The notes beneath the pieces were generated by a model, which saw nothing but the letters and a program-made list of their open reading frames with translations, ran no database searches and was not told where the DNA came from. A stretch of 64,000 nucleotides of DNA from Beaufortia kweichowensis (Eukaryota; Chordata; Actinopteri; Cypriniformes; Gastromyzontidae), in the NCBI GenBank assembly GCA_019155185.1, contig CM032794.1, positions 524,501-588,500 on the forward strand. Reading direction: 5' to 3'. Numbering within the stretch: the stretch's first letter is position 1; each line of letters begins with the position of its first letter. Of the stretch, positions 37,701-48,984 are shown piece by piece. The position numbers and the translations under genes are program-made.

Positions 37701-40700
37701 TTATGGCTATTGCTCATTTAAAAAACGGCCTGAAGAAACGGCACACGGCTTTATCAGGTACAGCACTGACAACACTGATTCTCTATGTCATTTGGTTTTG
37801 AATAATTAAAAACTAATGTTGAACAATAGTTTTTATTCATCATTGTCTCCTAATATTGTCTCCTATAAGTCGCTTTGGATAAAAGCGTCAGCTAAATGCC
37901 TAAATGTAAATGTAAATGTAAATGTCAGGTTTGTCACATTTAGTCCAAACTGCATTTAGATAAAAACTTTAAAAGATTTATCATCATAATGTAGAAAGAT
38001 GGATTTAGTTTGTTTGTTAGTGAATGTTAATGCAAAAATCTTTTTTGTAATCTTGTCTTTATTTCTTTCTTCTGTCAGTGTGTGTCAGTGATCACAAACA
38101 TCAGACACATCACACAGAAACTACATCACATGAGAATCAAAACTGTGAGTCACTAATCAGAAATATTTCATAAAGACACGTGTAATTCTGCTCTTTCAGA
38201 TTGCAAAATATTTGTCAGGTAAAAATATTTTACATGTGGCATTTTCAGTCAAAACCTAAATGTAAATTGTCACAGATTGTATTTATTATCAATACATCAA
38301 ATCATGTGTTTATATTTGACTAAAGTCCTGTTGATAGAGTCAGACATCAGAAAAATATCAGTCTATAGTATGTCAACATACTTTTGTAGGATTTCTGTGA
38401 ATTAAACTGCACAAACCAGAAGCAATAATACCCAACAAATGAAGAAGAGATGACTCTTTAAAGAATAGATGTTTTTCATAGTTTGTTTAAAATTGACATT
38501 TGCATTGTGGACAAAAACACTGAAGAAAATGGACAAACCCAACTGTTAAGTTTAGATGAATGAAATGTCCATGTGTGTGTATTTCTGTGTTTGTGTTTCC
38601 TCTCACAGTAGATGGTGACGCCGGGCTGATGTTTTCATCATCATTAGATGACATCGGTGTGATAAACAGCAGCTCTTTCAGACGTCATCACAGATCCAGT
38701 TCTGAGAACACACACACATCACCTGATTCACAAAACACAAAGAAGAGAGCCAAGAAACACGACATGAACCCACCTGAACGTTTCTCACCGTCAAACACTC
38801 GAGACTCCAGAGACTCAGACTCAATACCCATCTTTTCCTTTGAAGATCTAGACTTAGACAGAGACGTGGAGCTGATGTGGAGTGAGAGCGCTCGAGCCGA
38901 AACCAGACGTGCTTCCAGACGGACGGGAGTGAAGAGCGGCTGTGATCCTCTGTCTCTGCTGGCGTCAGAGATGGAGGAGGACGAAGCCTCGCTTCACGAC
39001 ACCGTCTGCGGTCCCTCCGTCAGTCGACACCTGGCAGAAGAGATCGAGATGTACATGAGATACTCCTGCAGTCCACGGAGCAGTCGAGCACCGAGCGTGG
39101 ACCTCGGGATCCTGCGGGACGGTCAGAGATCACATGAGCATCTGACCTCGGTCTCGCCCGGCTCGTCTCTTCTCTCTCCATCACTGGATGTGTTAAAGAG
39201 CAGCGTCGTGTCTGCGGGACGAGATGTCGCTCAGAAAGCCAGTCGCTGGTACTCACACTTCACCACTCCTGCCAAAGTGAGTTACACAAAACACTTCAAA
39301 CATCTCAAGAGAAAAGTGGTATTTTAATTTCACTTGTGTTATGTAGGACTACATTAGTCCACTTTTAGGTTTTTAAAAGTGTACGTTTAAGTATTCTTTA
39401 AGTGTAAAAGTAGTAAACTAGAGTACACAACAAGTTTCAAAATTTTATTTTGAGAAGTTCATTTTTAGATTAAAAGAAATATATTAGTTAGTTATTGTGT
39501 AAGTTTGGCTAAAAGCATCTGCCAAATGAATAAATGTAATAAGACATCATGTTTGAGGATCATGTTTGTAGTTTATTGGTCATATGTACATATTGTCAGA
39601 TACAGATTGTACACTAAAAATGCTGATGCTGAGATACAGGTATTCTACATAAATAAATAATAATTGTAATATGAAAAGAACATTAACAATAGGCAAATTA
39701 TAAATTCTCTTGCAGTCTATCATGTCTGATATAAACAAATAGTTATAGCTAGTTGCACTAGTTTTAACTAGCGGTGTACTTAAAGTTTACTACATTTATA
39801 AACGTAAAGTGGGACAATCTGTCCCAAGACGTGTTGAAACAGTAGATTTATAGAGTAAATAACTAAGTAAATTAAAGGTAGATTGTGAGTATAATTTCTT
39901 ATTTTTAGATTAAAAGTAGTATAATAACAGTACGTTAAAAGACAGCATAATGTTTTTGTCTACTTCTGAAGAAGTCTTAATTTATGTTGTCATACTTTTA
40001 TCATGTTAATACTTTATTGTTCAGATATATTTTGTTGTATGTTGTGTCTCTAGGAGAATCTGAATGTGTTTTCATCAGAGAATGATGGTGAAGACGTGTT
40101 TATACCTGATGAAGGACACAGTGTGACAGCATCAGCATCTTACAGCCGTGATGAATCGGTCTCATCATCACCACACACACAATCATGTAAGATGACAAAA
40201 CTCAAATAATCTTATTCGGTCTTCTATGACTCTGTATGTGTTTCTCATCAGGCTGTATTTACACACGGAGGGATTGGATCATCACAGATAACAGTGATCA
40301 TATACAGAAGTGTGCTATGGAGGTGAGCACACATGTCACACATGTCTTATGTCAGTCCTCAGAAACACATTGGTCATTTCTGTGCTGGTACATGACTGAA
40401 TAAATGACTGAATTCATCTTCTCGTCTGTCTTTACCGTCAGGTTCTGATATCGAGCTGCTCGCGCTGTAAGACGTGTGAATGTCTGGTGTATGATGAAGA
40501 GATCATGGCCGGATGGACTGCAGATGACTCGAATCTCAACACAACATGTCCGTTCTGTGGAAACACTTTCCTGCCATTTCTGAACGTGGAGATCAGAGAC
40601 CTCCGTCAGCCGGGAAGGTTTAGTTCTGTCAAATAAAATGAATTTTTAACCCCATCATAACCCTAATCTCTTCTTTAAACTAGAGACAGGTGTTAAATCT

Positions 40701-41043
40701 CATCTCATCATTAGCTCATCATCTTCATCAGAATCTATGAGAGGATTTGTACTGTAGTGATGAATTTCTCTGACAGGTTGTTTCTGAAAAGCAGTCCATC
40801 AGAGAAGATGCCGGAAACATCAGCATCAGCATCAGATCATCATGACAGGTGCACAGAAACACCGCAGCTCTTCACATGATAACTGATATTAGATTTTAAG
40901 GTTTGACAGCCCATTGATATTAAACTGGATCTCCTGACAGATGGTTAAACTCACAGACATTAGATGTGCAGAATCATACAGACCTCAGGAGCAGAAGAAC
41001 CTCTGGACCTCTGGAGGAAGCCATGACATCTGTTGCTACGGTA

Positions 41044-41075
<32 letters not shown>

Positions 41076-41874
41076 TTATACTGTATACACACACTCAGCT
41101 GCACTCAGTGTGTTGACATTGTTCTGCAGGATCCTTTGAGTTTAGCGTGGCGTCTTCATCATCCAGAGCCGGTGACAGTACCGTATCTGAGTCCACTGGT
41201 GCTGTGGAAAGAGCTGGAGACTTTATTAGAGAATGAAGGCAGTGACATCATCAGTCAGTCTGGTGTGGTGGATCATCATCCGATCATCTACTGGAACCTC
41301 ATGTGTTACTTCACACGACTTCATTTACCCAGCAACCTGCCTGGACTCATTCTGACATCACAACACTGCAACACAGGATCACAGGTACACAAACATCCAT
41401 CCATCCAATAATCCATCCATCCATCCTCTCACATTCATGTCTCATGTCTCAGATTCCTCGTGACTGGATGTCTGAGGACAGTAAATATGTGTCCGTTCAG
41501 CTGCTGTGGGACAATATTAAAGTACACAGAGCTGGAGTTGAGCCTCTGTATGTTCTGTGGAATACACACAGTGAGTAAATGACATTCTCACACGCTGGAT
41601 GATGATATTACATCACTGTCATTAACATCATCTGCACCTGCAGGTCTCATGTGTCCCGTGACTCATACTAACAGTGTATTTGATGAAGATCTCCTGCAGA
41701 ACATCATTCACAGCATAGAGAGGAATGATGTTTATACTCCTGTGTGTCAGATGTTAACAGCATCAGCACACACACCTGACCGAGAGAGGTAAACACACAC
41801 ACACACACACACACACACATCTATTAACACACACACACACACACACACACACATCTATTAACACACACACATCT

Positions 41875-41929
<55 letters not shown>

Positions 41930-42241
41930 ACACACACATCATTGTGATTCTCTTGACAGGGGTTTCTACAGGGAGCTTCTCTTTCTCTGTCGAGTGGCTC
42001 TCGGTGAAGATAACGTTGATATCGGTGAGTTTCATTTCTAGAATGATTTCTGATTTTCTCTTAAAGGAACAGATCTGTCTTTATTTCTTCATCCTCAGAT
42101 GCATTTGATCGAGAGTATCGGTCAGCGTACGATCGTCTGACTCCAGATCAGATCAGATCTGCTCATCGATGTGACCGACCGCCGAGCGTGACCGTCACGG
42201 AGTGCAGAAAGACGTTTGGAGAGACGGACCTGCGTCTATAA
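31714..42241 (+). CDS. dennd4a: DENN domain-containing protein 4A (Rab GEF), 1577 codons
   Basis: DENND4 proteins are guanine nucleotide exchange factors for Rab10. Exons: 31714-32024, 32235-32475, 32813-32882, 33030-33199, 33451-33710, 33797-33863, 33939-33997, 34122-34266, 34350-34525, 34604-34704, 34935-35144, 35240-35385, 35462-35494, 35955-36088, 36182-36314, 36741-36947, 37243-37371, 37628-37757, 38079-38144, 38609-39276, 40054-40186, 40252-40322, 40442-40617, 40777-40848, 40941-41040, 41130-41384, 41453-41570, 41644-41788, 41960-42024, 42099-42241. All phases close (4734 nt). Order: MABP-like N-terminus (VADYFVVAGL, ITDICIIIPGKGE), uDENN (YESFPLPESV), cDENN (LLFVLTEQK, FPLQWQCPYIP), dDENN, PPR-like ITYGYYNK, a Ser-rich linker, and a Cys cluster (CSRCKTC to CPFC). 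It is shorter than human DENND4A (about 1860), mainly in the linker. Paralogue A is chosen because slc24a1 follows. The second Met (31717) could also start. Confidence 0.92.
32692..32760. repeat. Inverted repeat in a dennd4a intron
   Basis: TGTGAATCGTATGTAATTCC-type left arm (about 32693-32713) and GGAATTTACATACGATTCAC right arm (about 32738-32757) around a loop of about 24 bases. It ends about 55 bases before the acceptor of exon 32813. Confidence 0.7.
33286..33327 (+). mobile_element. SINE tail fragment
   Basis: AAGTCGCTTTGGATAAAAGC, then ATCAGCTAAATGCC, the same tail as the SINE at 3138; no head. In a dennd4a intron. Confidence 0.65.
36365..36715 (+). mobile_element. Dispersed 300-bp repeat family, full-length-looking copy
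   Basis: Runs from CACATTCATAACAGTTCATA through AAAGAGTCATCTCTTC, TTCACAGAAATCCTACAAAG and CCATCAACAGGACTT to GAAGTTTTGACAGAAAATGT. No coding capacity. Other copies are at about 38270-38490 (-), 52085-52370 (+), 55720-56060 (-), with fragments at 18040 and 28925. Confidence 0.75.
36960..37200 (-). mobile_element. MITE fragment of the TTAAAGGAATAGTTCA family
   Basis: Interior words ATCATTTATTCATCCTCATG, AAAGATGATATTTTGAGAAA and GATTATCAACATCCTTC are shared with the complete element at 59351-59544. The terminal repeats are eroded. In a dennd4a intron. Confidence 0.55.
37865..37925 (+). mobile_element. SINE tail fragment ending in (AAATGT)n
   Basis: TAAGTCGCTTTGGATAAAAG, CGTCAGCTAAATGCC, then short AAATGT repeats. 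In a dennd4a intron. A weaker copy lies at 39496-39540. Confidence 0.65.
38270..38490 (-). mobile_element. Dispersed 300-bp repeat family, minus copy
   Basis: Matches the reverse complement of 36365-36715 (CAAACCAGAAGCAATAATAC, CCAACAAATGAAGAAGAGAT). One part is replaced by a short unrelated stretch near 38375. Confidence 0.7.
41791..41940. repeat. (AC)n with ATCTATTA interruptions
   Basis: It fills most of the short intron between dennd4a exons 41644-41788 and 41960-42024 and ends about 20 bases before the acceptor. Confidence 0.92.
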
Positions 42242-42589
42242 ACTCTCTGTCTTTACATGTTATTCATAAATAACAATTACAAAGTATTTGTTCCTGTAAT
42301 GACACGACAGACATCAGATCACTGACGTTTGTCTCTCGCTGTTCTTAAAAACTGCTTGTGAAACTTATAGTTTTATTATTAAGTACATGCTGAAAATGTC
42401 TTTCTTTTTTTTACTTTATTTTGTTAAGTTCACAGTTCATTTTTCCAGTAGTCAAAAAGACAATAATGTAAATACAAATGAAGATTGTAATGAATATATG
42501 TGTGTATTATGTTGTTGTATTGTGGTGACATGACAGAATATTGTACAGTTGTATCTGTATATTAAGAGATTTCTTATAAGATGAAAAAC

Positions 42590-42595
42590 AATAAA
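42590..42595 (+). terminator. dennd4a polyadenylation signal
   Basis: AATAAA about 350 bases after the dennd4a stop codon. Confidence 0.6.
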
Positions 42596-42644
42596 GATTC
42601 CTCATAATACTGCACTGGCTCTCTCATGGACATACTGTACGTGT

Positions 42645-43189
42645 TAGGGATGTCCAGATCCCATCACGTGGTTTCAGACTCGATCGGAATCAGATGTTAC
42701 CTCCCGATCAGGACTTGGATATATATTCATTTTGAACACATCTATAGTTATGATGTGGCACAGACCTCATGACTCCACACAGCGCAGTAAGAGTTAGGAG
42801 TGCAGTTCCTAAAAGCACATTACTGCCTTTACAAACACTGTGGCACTTTTATTTTTATTTGTTTACATGCCTGCCGGGTATTTTAAGTTCAGGTGCTATT
42901 TGTTTTTATATTAGACTTTTTTATATTTACTGTTGCACTAAAGTCCAAAAGTGAAGAATTGATGTTATTTATTACTTGATTGTTCAAGCTTCCTCACAGA
43001 AGTGCTCTGTTTCTTAACATAAGGTGAATTAAATAAAAAATAAGGAACATCCTGGATCTGTTTCTTCACTCTTCTTTATTCTTTTTTTTATGTATTATAG
43101 AAGTATCGGATCGGGACTCGGTATCGGCAGATACTCAAAATCAAATGACTCGGACTCGAGGGCAAAAAAACCTGATCGGGACATCCCTA
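42645..43189. mobile_element. Non-autonomous hAT-type transposon with perfect 8-bp TSD
   Basis: The ends are TAGGGATGTCCAGATC and GATCGGGACATCCCTA, inverted with one mismatch. The flanking direct repeat GTACGTGT is identical on both sides (42637-42644 and 43190-43197). The 8-bp TSD and TAGGGATGTC ends are typical of fish hAT MITEs. No transposase frame is present. It sits between the convergent ends of dennd4a and slc24a1. Confidence 0.85.
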
Positions 43190-43207
43190 GTACGTGTAAC
43201 ACAATGA

Positions 43208-43213
43208 TTTATT
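43208..43213 (-). terminator. slc24a1 polyadenylation signal candidate
   Basis: AATAAA on the minus strand about 30 bases past the slc24a1 stop, within 20 bases of the hAT element. Confidence 0.4.
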
Positions 43214-43242
43214 CCACTGGATTAAAATGAGATGAACTCTTT

Positions 43243-45362
43243 CTATAATATCAACACGCTGAGAAACAGGAAGAGGAAATATGACATCAGCATAATAAGC
43301 CCAAACCCTCGACCGATTCTCCACTGAAGAGCAGCAATGCAGAAGACACCAGAGATTAATGTGATGAAGAACAGAAGAATGATGAAGATGAGTCCATTAC
43401 TGCTGACCATCATCACAGATCCTCCATTGATCACAGCTGACGTCAGCCACGACACAGACAGTCTGAAAGACACGGACACTGTTACGCACATGAACACGTT
43501 TACATCATCAGTCACGTGTGTGGAGATCTCACCCGACGGTGATGTCGAACACATTGATGCCCACAGAGTTAGAAAGAGCTGAAGCGTCGTGTGCTCGTAC
43601 AAGAGCGGTGATGAGATTGGGTAAAGAGACACCCGCTGACAGCATCATCAGTGACATCATCTCCTCAGACACGCCCACAGTCTCACTCACCTTACAAGAG
43701 AAATCATCAAATCTGTTTTCATTCTCATCCTGAAAGATCAGGATGTATTTAGATATTGGATGAAAAAAAATGATCTTGTACACATATGATATTAGTTTTT
43801 ATTATATCTCATTATTATATGTGACTTACAGGTACAGTAGTGAAATCATTAACATTAAACCTCATTCAGACAGTAAAGATTTATCTGCTCATGTCTAATA
43901 TTTGATCACTCTTTAAAATGTTTGAAAGGTCTTTTATGACATGTTTTGGGTAAATGACTCCATAAAGAACCTTCAGTATCTGAAGAAGCTTTCTGTTTTA
44001 GTGAAAAGGATTCTTTAGACTATAAAACATGAGAAAGAAATCTTTCAGGACACTTAAGAAACTTTGACTGAAAGGAACCCAAAAAAGCTTCTTTATTATC
44101 AAACATCACGTCATCACTGACATCACTTTCAAAGCAGCTTATTATTGTTTCCCTAAAATACCGACTGACCGACCGACCGACCGACCGACCGACCGACCGA
44201 CCGACCGACCGACCGACCGACCGACCGACCGACCGAGTATAGATTTTTTCCTACAAACAATCTTTTGTTCATGGTGGATGTTCTGTGGATGTTAAAGGTT
44301 CTTTATGGAAGTTTTCAGCCCAACAGAAGAGTAAGTGTATGTGCAAGCAAATGTAGAATCTACAGGATTTCTGCAAGATTTAATAAGAACGTTTATAAGA
44401 ATACAGACCCGATGAGACAAACACAACATGAAATAAGAGAAAAGTGCGATCCACAGCAGAGATCCAATTAATGTCCAGATAAAATACTGCTTTGATGCCT
44501 AAAGACAGAAGAAAACACCAACATTCATGAAATCCTACAGTAAGAAATCCAGACCAGGCTTTGATTGTGTTTGACTGAACTTAAACTGCAAACAAATTGT
44601 GGATGATGAATTGTGACATGTCTGACCTGTCTGCGGGGGTCAGCGAGGGTCAGCCACAGACACACACTGATGGGGAATAACAGAACATATGAAACCTGGT
44701 GATGTTTCTCCTCCGGCCATTTCAGAGACAGTGACAGATCTGTGACATCATCATCATCATCATCATCATCAGTAGTGTCTTCTTCATCAGTAGATAAATC
44801 ACTGTCATGTGCATCACTGCTGCTGCTGTCCTCCTCCTCCTCCTCCTCCTCCTCCTCCTCCTCCTCCTCCTCCTCCTCCTCCTCCTCCTCCTCCTCCTCC
44901 TCCTCACTGCTCTCAGACTCTGTGAGCTTATCAACACACGTGATCTATGTGACGTTTCTTTTGTAGTATTTTTCGTGAAGTGTAAACAACTTTGTACCTG
45001 TTGTTCTTCATCTTTGTGTCTGGAAGCTTCTGCTGGGGTTGACTGCACAGATTCACCTGCATGTTTTCTTTTGGTGACACCTGCTCAGAAAATGTGTGTG
45101 TGTGTGTGTTATTATGTGTGTGTGTGTAGATGTGTATTGGTGTACCTGTGTGTGTGATTGGTGTGTGTGTGTGTGTGTGTGTGTACCCGTGAGTGATTGG
45201 TGTGTGTGTGTGTGTGTACTCCCGTGTGAGGTTGGTGATTGGTGTGTACCTGTGTGTGTGTTTGGTGTGTGTGTGTGTGTGTGTGTTATGTACCTGTAGT
45301 GGTTACCATCTAACAAACTTCACATTCTTCAAATATAAACCATACCTGTATAGATGTGGATT

Positions 45363-45433
<71 letters not shown>

Positions 45434-46744
45434 CTGTGAGTGGATTGGGAGCGTCTAGTATAAGCTGACATGCAGTTACGCAGAGAGTCTGATGCTCGTC
45501 CTCTGTACACGTCACACTGTACAAACACACACAAACGTTCATTTAATAACACAATTATTCTTTAATCAAAGTGATAGAAAATAAAATAACCCTCATGTCA
45601 ATTTCAAATACTTTTGAGTACAATGAAAATCTGTTCCCACAGTTGTGCTCAAAATAGATCAAAACACAAAATGATACTTGCAATTACATTATTATGAACA
45701 AACGAGTATCAATTATTATAATGCATGATGAAACAAAGTTGAAGTTTTATTCACATTCAAATACTTTTCTTGTATTTTTTCTGCTTTTGCATTAAATATC
45801 AGAGAATATATCTGAAGTTGCTGATTAAACTCTCTTACCTTTTCAGATTCATCAATAGCCAGAACTTTAGTGATGTGGTTGTGTTTCTGCAGGTACAGTT
45901 TGACAGTTTCTTCTACAGTCTCATTGTATTTGATGAAGGTGACGTACACCACACATCCCATCAGAAGCAACACACATTCCCACCATCTGATGATGTCATC
46001 CAGCAAAACCAGCAGCAGGATAAACAGCTCACCCGTGTAGAAGATCACGTCTCTACACAACGGCCACCAGGACAAAACCAGAGTCTCGTCTGAAAACACC
46101 ACAAACGCTCCCATAACAGCCAAAATGTTGAACAATCCCGAACCCACAACGACACTGACACCCACGTGACCGCTGGAGAGAAAGAGTCCAATGAGACAGA
46201 TGAAGAACTCGGGTGTAAAACCTCCAGCGGATATGAAGTTTAGTCCTGTGACATCTTCAGGGATCTGGAGTTTTTCTGTCAGGACTCTCAGAGCTGGAAC
46301 CAGAAATTCTTCACACACAATCACTAAAGCAAAGAAGATATAAATCATAGCAGAGATATGAAGCAGGATCCAGCCGTGTCTGCGTTCTTCTAATGTGAAG
46401 AGATCCTCCGGGTAACGAGCGGTCCTGTGAGGAGTTTCTCCCGGTGCCGGTTCTCTGTCGTCCCCGTCGCTCTGGACTGGAGTCACGCCCGTTGAGTTTG
46501 CTGTAGGTTTGGGTTTAGCATCTATATAAATACATCGGGAATAATCTCGTGTTTTGTGTATTTGGAGGGAGGGACTCATGGCCAGATCTGTCCGTGCTTC
46601 AGATGAGGATTTGATCTCTTCTTGAACGGTTCTCTTCCAAACCCTGTGATTTCTGTCCAGTGAAATCCAGCAGATCATGAGCGTCACAGAGATCACAGTC
46701 AGTGTTTTACACCATCTCATTATTCTCCTGTGAGATTGAATCAT
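43243..46744 (-). CDS. slc24a1: Na+/Ca2+,K+ exchanger 1 (NCKX1) gene, diverged, frame not closed
   Basis: SLC24A1 is the rod photoreceptor exchanger that extrudes Ca2+ using Na+ and K+ gradients. Exons, 5' to 3': 45839-46744, 45434-45516, 44998-45080, 44627-44926, 44409-44498, 43533-43690, 43243-43462. The start has a hydrophobic segment, then an ectodomain of only about 115 residues (human has over 400). YPEDLFTLEERRHGW leads into membrane cluster 1, with alpha-1 SAGGFTPEFFICLIG. The cytoplasmic loop has a poly-Glu run of about 25 encoded by (GAG)n (44831-44904) plus an Asp run. Cluster 2 follows, with alpha-2 SAGVSLPNLITAL and NVFDITVG. The alpha-2 Asp usual in this family is Asn here. Exon lengths sum to one base over a multiple of three; the break lies in exon 45434-45516. 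So this is either a decaying gene or an assembly error. Adjacency to dennd4a matches human 15q22. Confidence 0.82.
43960..44308. mobile_element. MITE with TIR CCATAAAGAACCTT, containing (CCGA)n
   Basis: The 14-base ends CCATAAAGAACCTT (43960-43973) and AAGGTTCTTTATGG (44295-44308) are exact inverted copies. A CCGA tetranucleotide array (44162-44236) lies inside. It is in the slc24a1 intron between exons 44409-44498 and 43533-43690. Confidence 0.75.
44831..44904. repeat. (CCT)n trinucleotide tract encoding poly-Glu on the minus strand
   Basis: About 25 CCT units, read as GAG codons in the slc24a1 frame. NCKX1 proteins carry an acidic run here, so the tract is genuinely coding. The Ser, Leu and Arg runs in other frames are shadows. 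Confidence 0.9.
45089..45432. repeat. (TG)n region with five TACCTGTG-type insertions in an slc24a1 intron
   Basis: TG runs alternate with GTACCTGTGTGTGATTGG-like units near 45142, 45182, 45217, 45246 and 45290. These resemble the 3' edge plus donor of the neighbouring exon (45434-45516). Confidence 0.85.
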
Positions 46745-48984
46745 ACTGAATCAATGTGAAAATCTGAAGCAGCAACAATCTAAATATTCATATAAACCTT
46801 GTGTCTGATCATTGTTCAGGTCAAGCGGAGCATCACATATGATGTTCACATGAGCCAAATGATTCTTTCACAGAGAATTATTCATCTAATTCAGCTGATG
46901 TGACTGTCAAAACACAAACAAACACATCACATATAACAAACTGATCATCAATCTGATTAAATACAAGAAATAGTGAGCAGAGAGTTGATCTATAATAAAT
47001 ATTTATTTCCTCAATATCTCTTTATTCTCTTGTATATTATTCTTGATGTAGTTTCTGTAAAATCATACATACCTGTGTAGAGTATAGCATGTGTTTTCCA
47101 CCTGACGGCCGTGTCTGAGAGCTCTGTGTGAGATCTGACAGATGTTAAAGCAGATTACAACCATAATCTGATCAATCTACATCATGCTGTCAACTGAAAT
47201 GAGCCTATAAATAACCCATAATATTAACTTAAACTGCTGCCTGTGTATATCATTATTTATTCTCAACATTAGTGCAGTGAATAAAATACTTTTAACACAA
47301 TGAAAGTGACAATAACCATTGTATAAATATAATCACCTTCACTTACATTGAATAATAACTATACCATTAGATCATGTGAAAACGTTCCCATGCGCTTCTA
47401 CAAATGATTATCATTTTAATAATGCAGACTTAAAGTTTTGTTTTAAACAAACCCATTGAGTCTCAGCAAATATAGAAATATTACATATTATTTTTAATTA
47501 TTTAACTTATTTAACTAAATGACATGATAACTAAACACATCAATTACCACAGATCTAAAACACATACGTAACATCTTCAGAAAAGAGTGAACCAAACCAA
47601 AGTTCAGTATTTAAAAGCAAATGCAGTTTTATATTAAAGATAGAAAAACAGCAGAATACATCACTGTCAGACAGCCGGTTAGTATCGCAAAAGTCAACTA
47701 CATATACAGCATCTTCATATTTACATACAAAAAACAACCAAACACAAGAAAATTATAAATATTTTAGTTTAACTTACAGCAGTTACACACGTGACTGATA
47801 TTTCAGGAACAATAAAGCACTCTGTTAAATAACCCTATCGTTCTCTAGAAACAAATGAAGTGGTTATATCAATTAAACAAATAAAATGAATGCACGTTTG
47901 TTCAAAAGACTAAATCAAGCAGTTTTACTCCAAGCATGAAAGTCTGTACAAGTGTTTCGGGAAGAATAAAAGGAGCGGTTGGTTAAAAGTTAACTAGACT
48001 AAACAGCACTAAACTCCTGAACGTGTGTGTGTGTGTGTGTGTTATAGCAGCAGATCATGAACCTGGAAAACTACTGAAACTTCAACATGCATGTGAGACG
48101 TCAAACACAGACTTTAAATATACAAATCAAACATGTGAACGCGTCACACAATACATCCGTCTCAAATATATACTGTAGCTGGTTGATTTCTCACCCTAAA
48201 AATTCATTTTAGGACTGAGATTATTAGCATCCTGACAACTGAATAACAGGCATCACAATAAATAGTTTTGCTTTAGCGTTACAATTATGAGAATTTGGGA
48301 AAGCTGTTTTGAAAAAATGTAAAACATCAAGAAATCCTAAAAGAGTAGCGACAACAGCTTCATTTTCTCTAATGAATATATAAATCGAATGAAATCTAAC
48401 TGGACGAGTTCTTGACGTCATCAGTGGTTTTGTTATTTGACTGTATGTGTAAAGTGCTGTACAGAGTCCGTCTGTTGTTTTATTCGTCTGTTATGCTGTA
48501 AAAACATGATTTAACATGACTGTAACGCTCCATCATACCTCTCCATCATTTATTAGAAACGCTAAGAAAAAAGAGAAGATTCTTCAGGTGTGTCTCAATT
48601 CTGTCCTTTGGCACCATCACAAAGTCCAATGAGTCATTTAATAGTTCAAACACTTTAAAACTACCTAAAACAATAAAAACCTGATGTCACGTACAAAAGT
48701 TTATAAATACAAGGTGACCGCTGGATGCTGAGCCGTACCGATATAAGCTTTACATGAGTTTCACTCCAAGTGTTTATTTCTCCAGTTCTTTAACTCCAGT
48801 CAGTTTTATCATAAATCAAAGACCCAAATGAGGCGAGAGATGATGATGATGATGATGTCATCACGAGATGATGTACCGTACATGACTGATGTCGTATCAT
48901 TCAGTGACGGATGTGGAATTACTGTACAAAAATCTTGTGCATCAGATCTGTAGCTCATGACCTTCAGAGATCTACTGTACATGT
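46745..48984. other. slc24a1 upstream region and probable lrp4 3' UTR
   Basis: No coding exon. The part next to 48984 is probably lrp4 3' UTR; minus-strand AATAAA signals occur at 48773-48778 and further on. The slc24a1 promoter should lie just above 46745, but no clear core element is seen. Confidence 0.5.

Noticed and set aside
44742..44966. Plus-strand poly-Ser and poly-Leu frames
   Set aside because: Shadows of the minus-strand poly-Glu exon of slc24a1.
45330..45352. Possible extra slc24a1 exon near 45300-45350
   Set aside because: Flanking GT and AG exist on the minus strand, but the required frame hits a stop, and no family similarity was seen.
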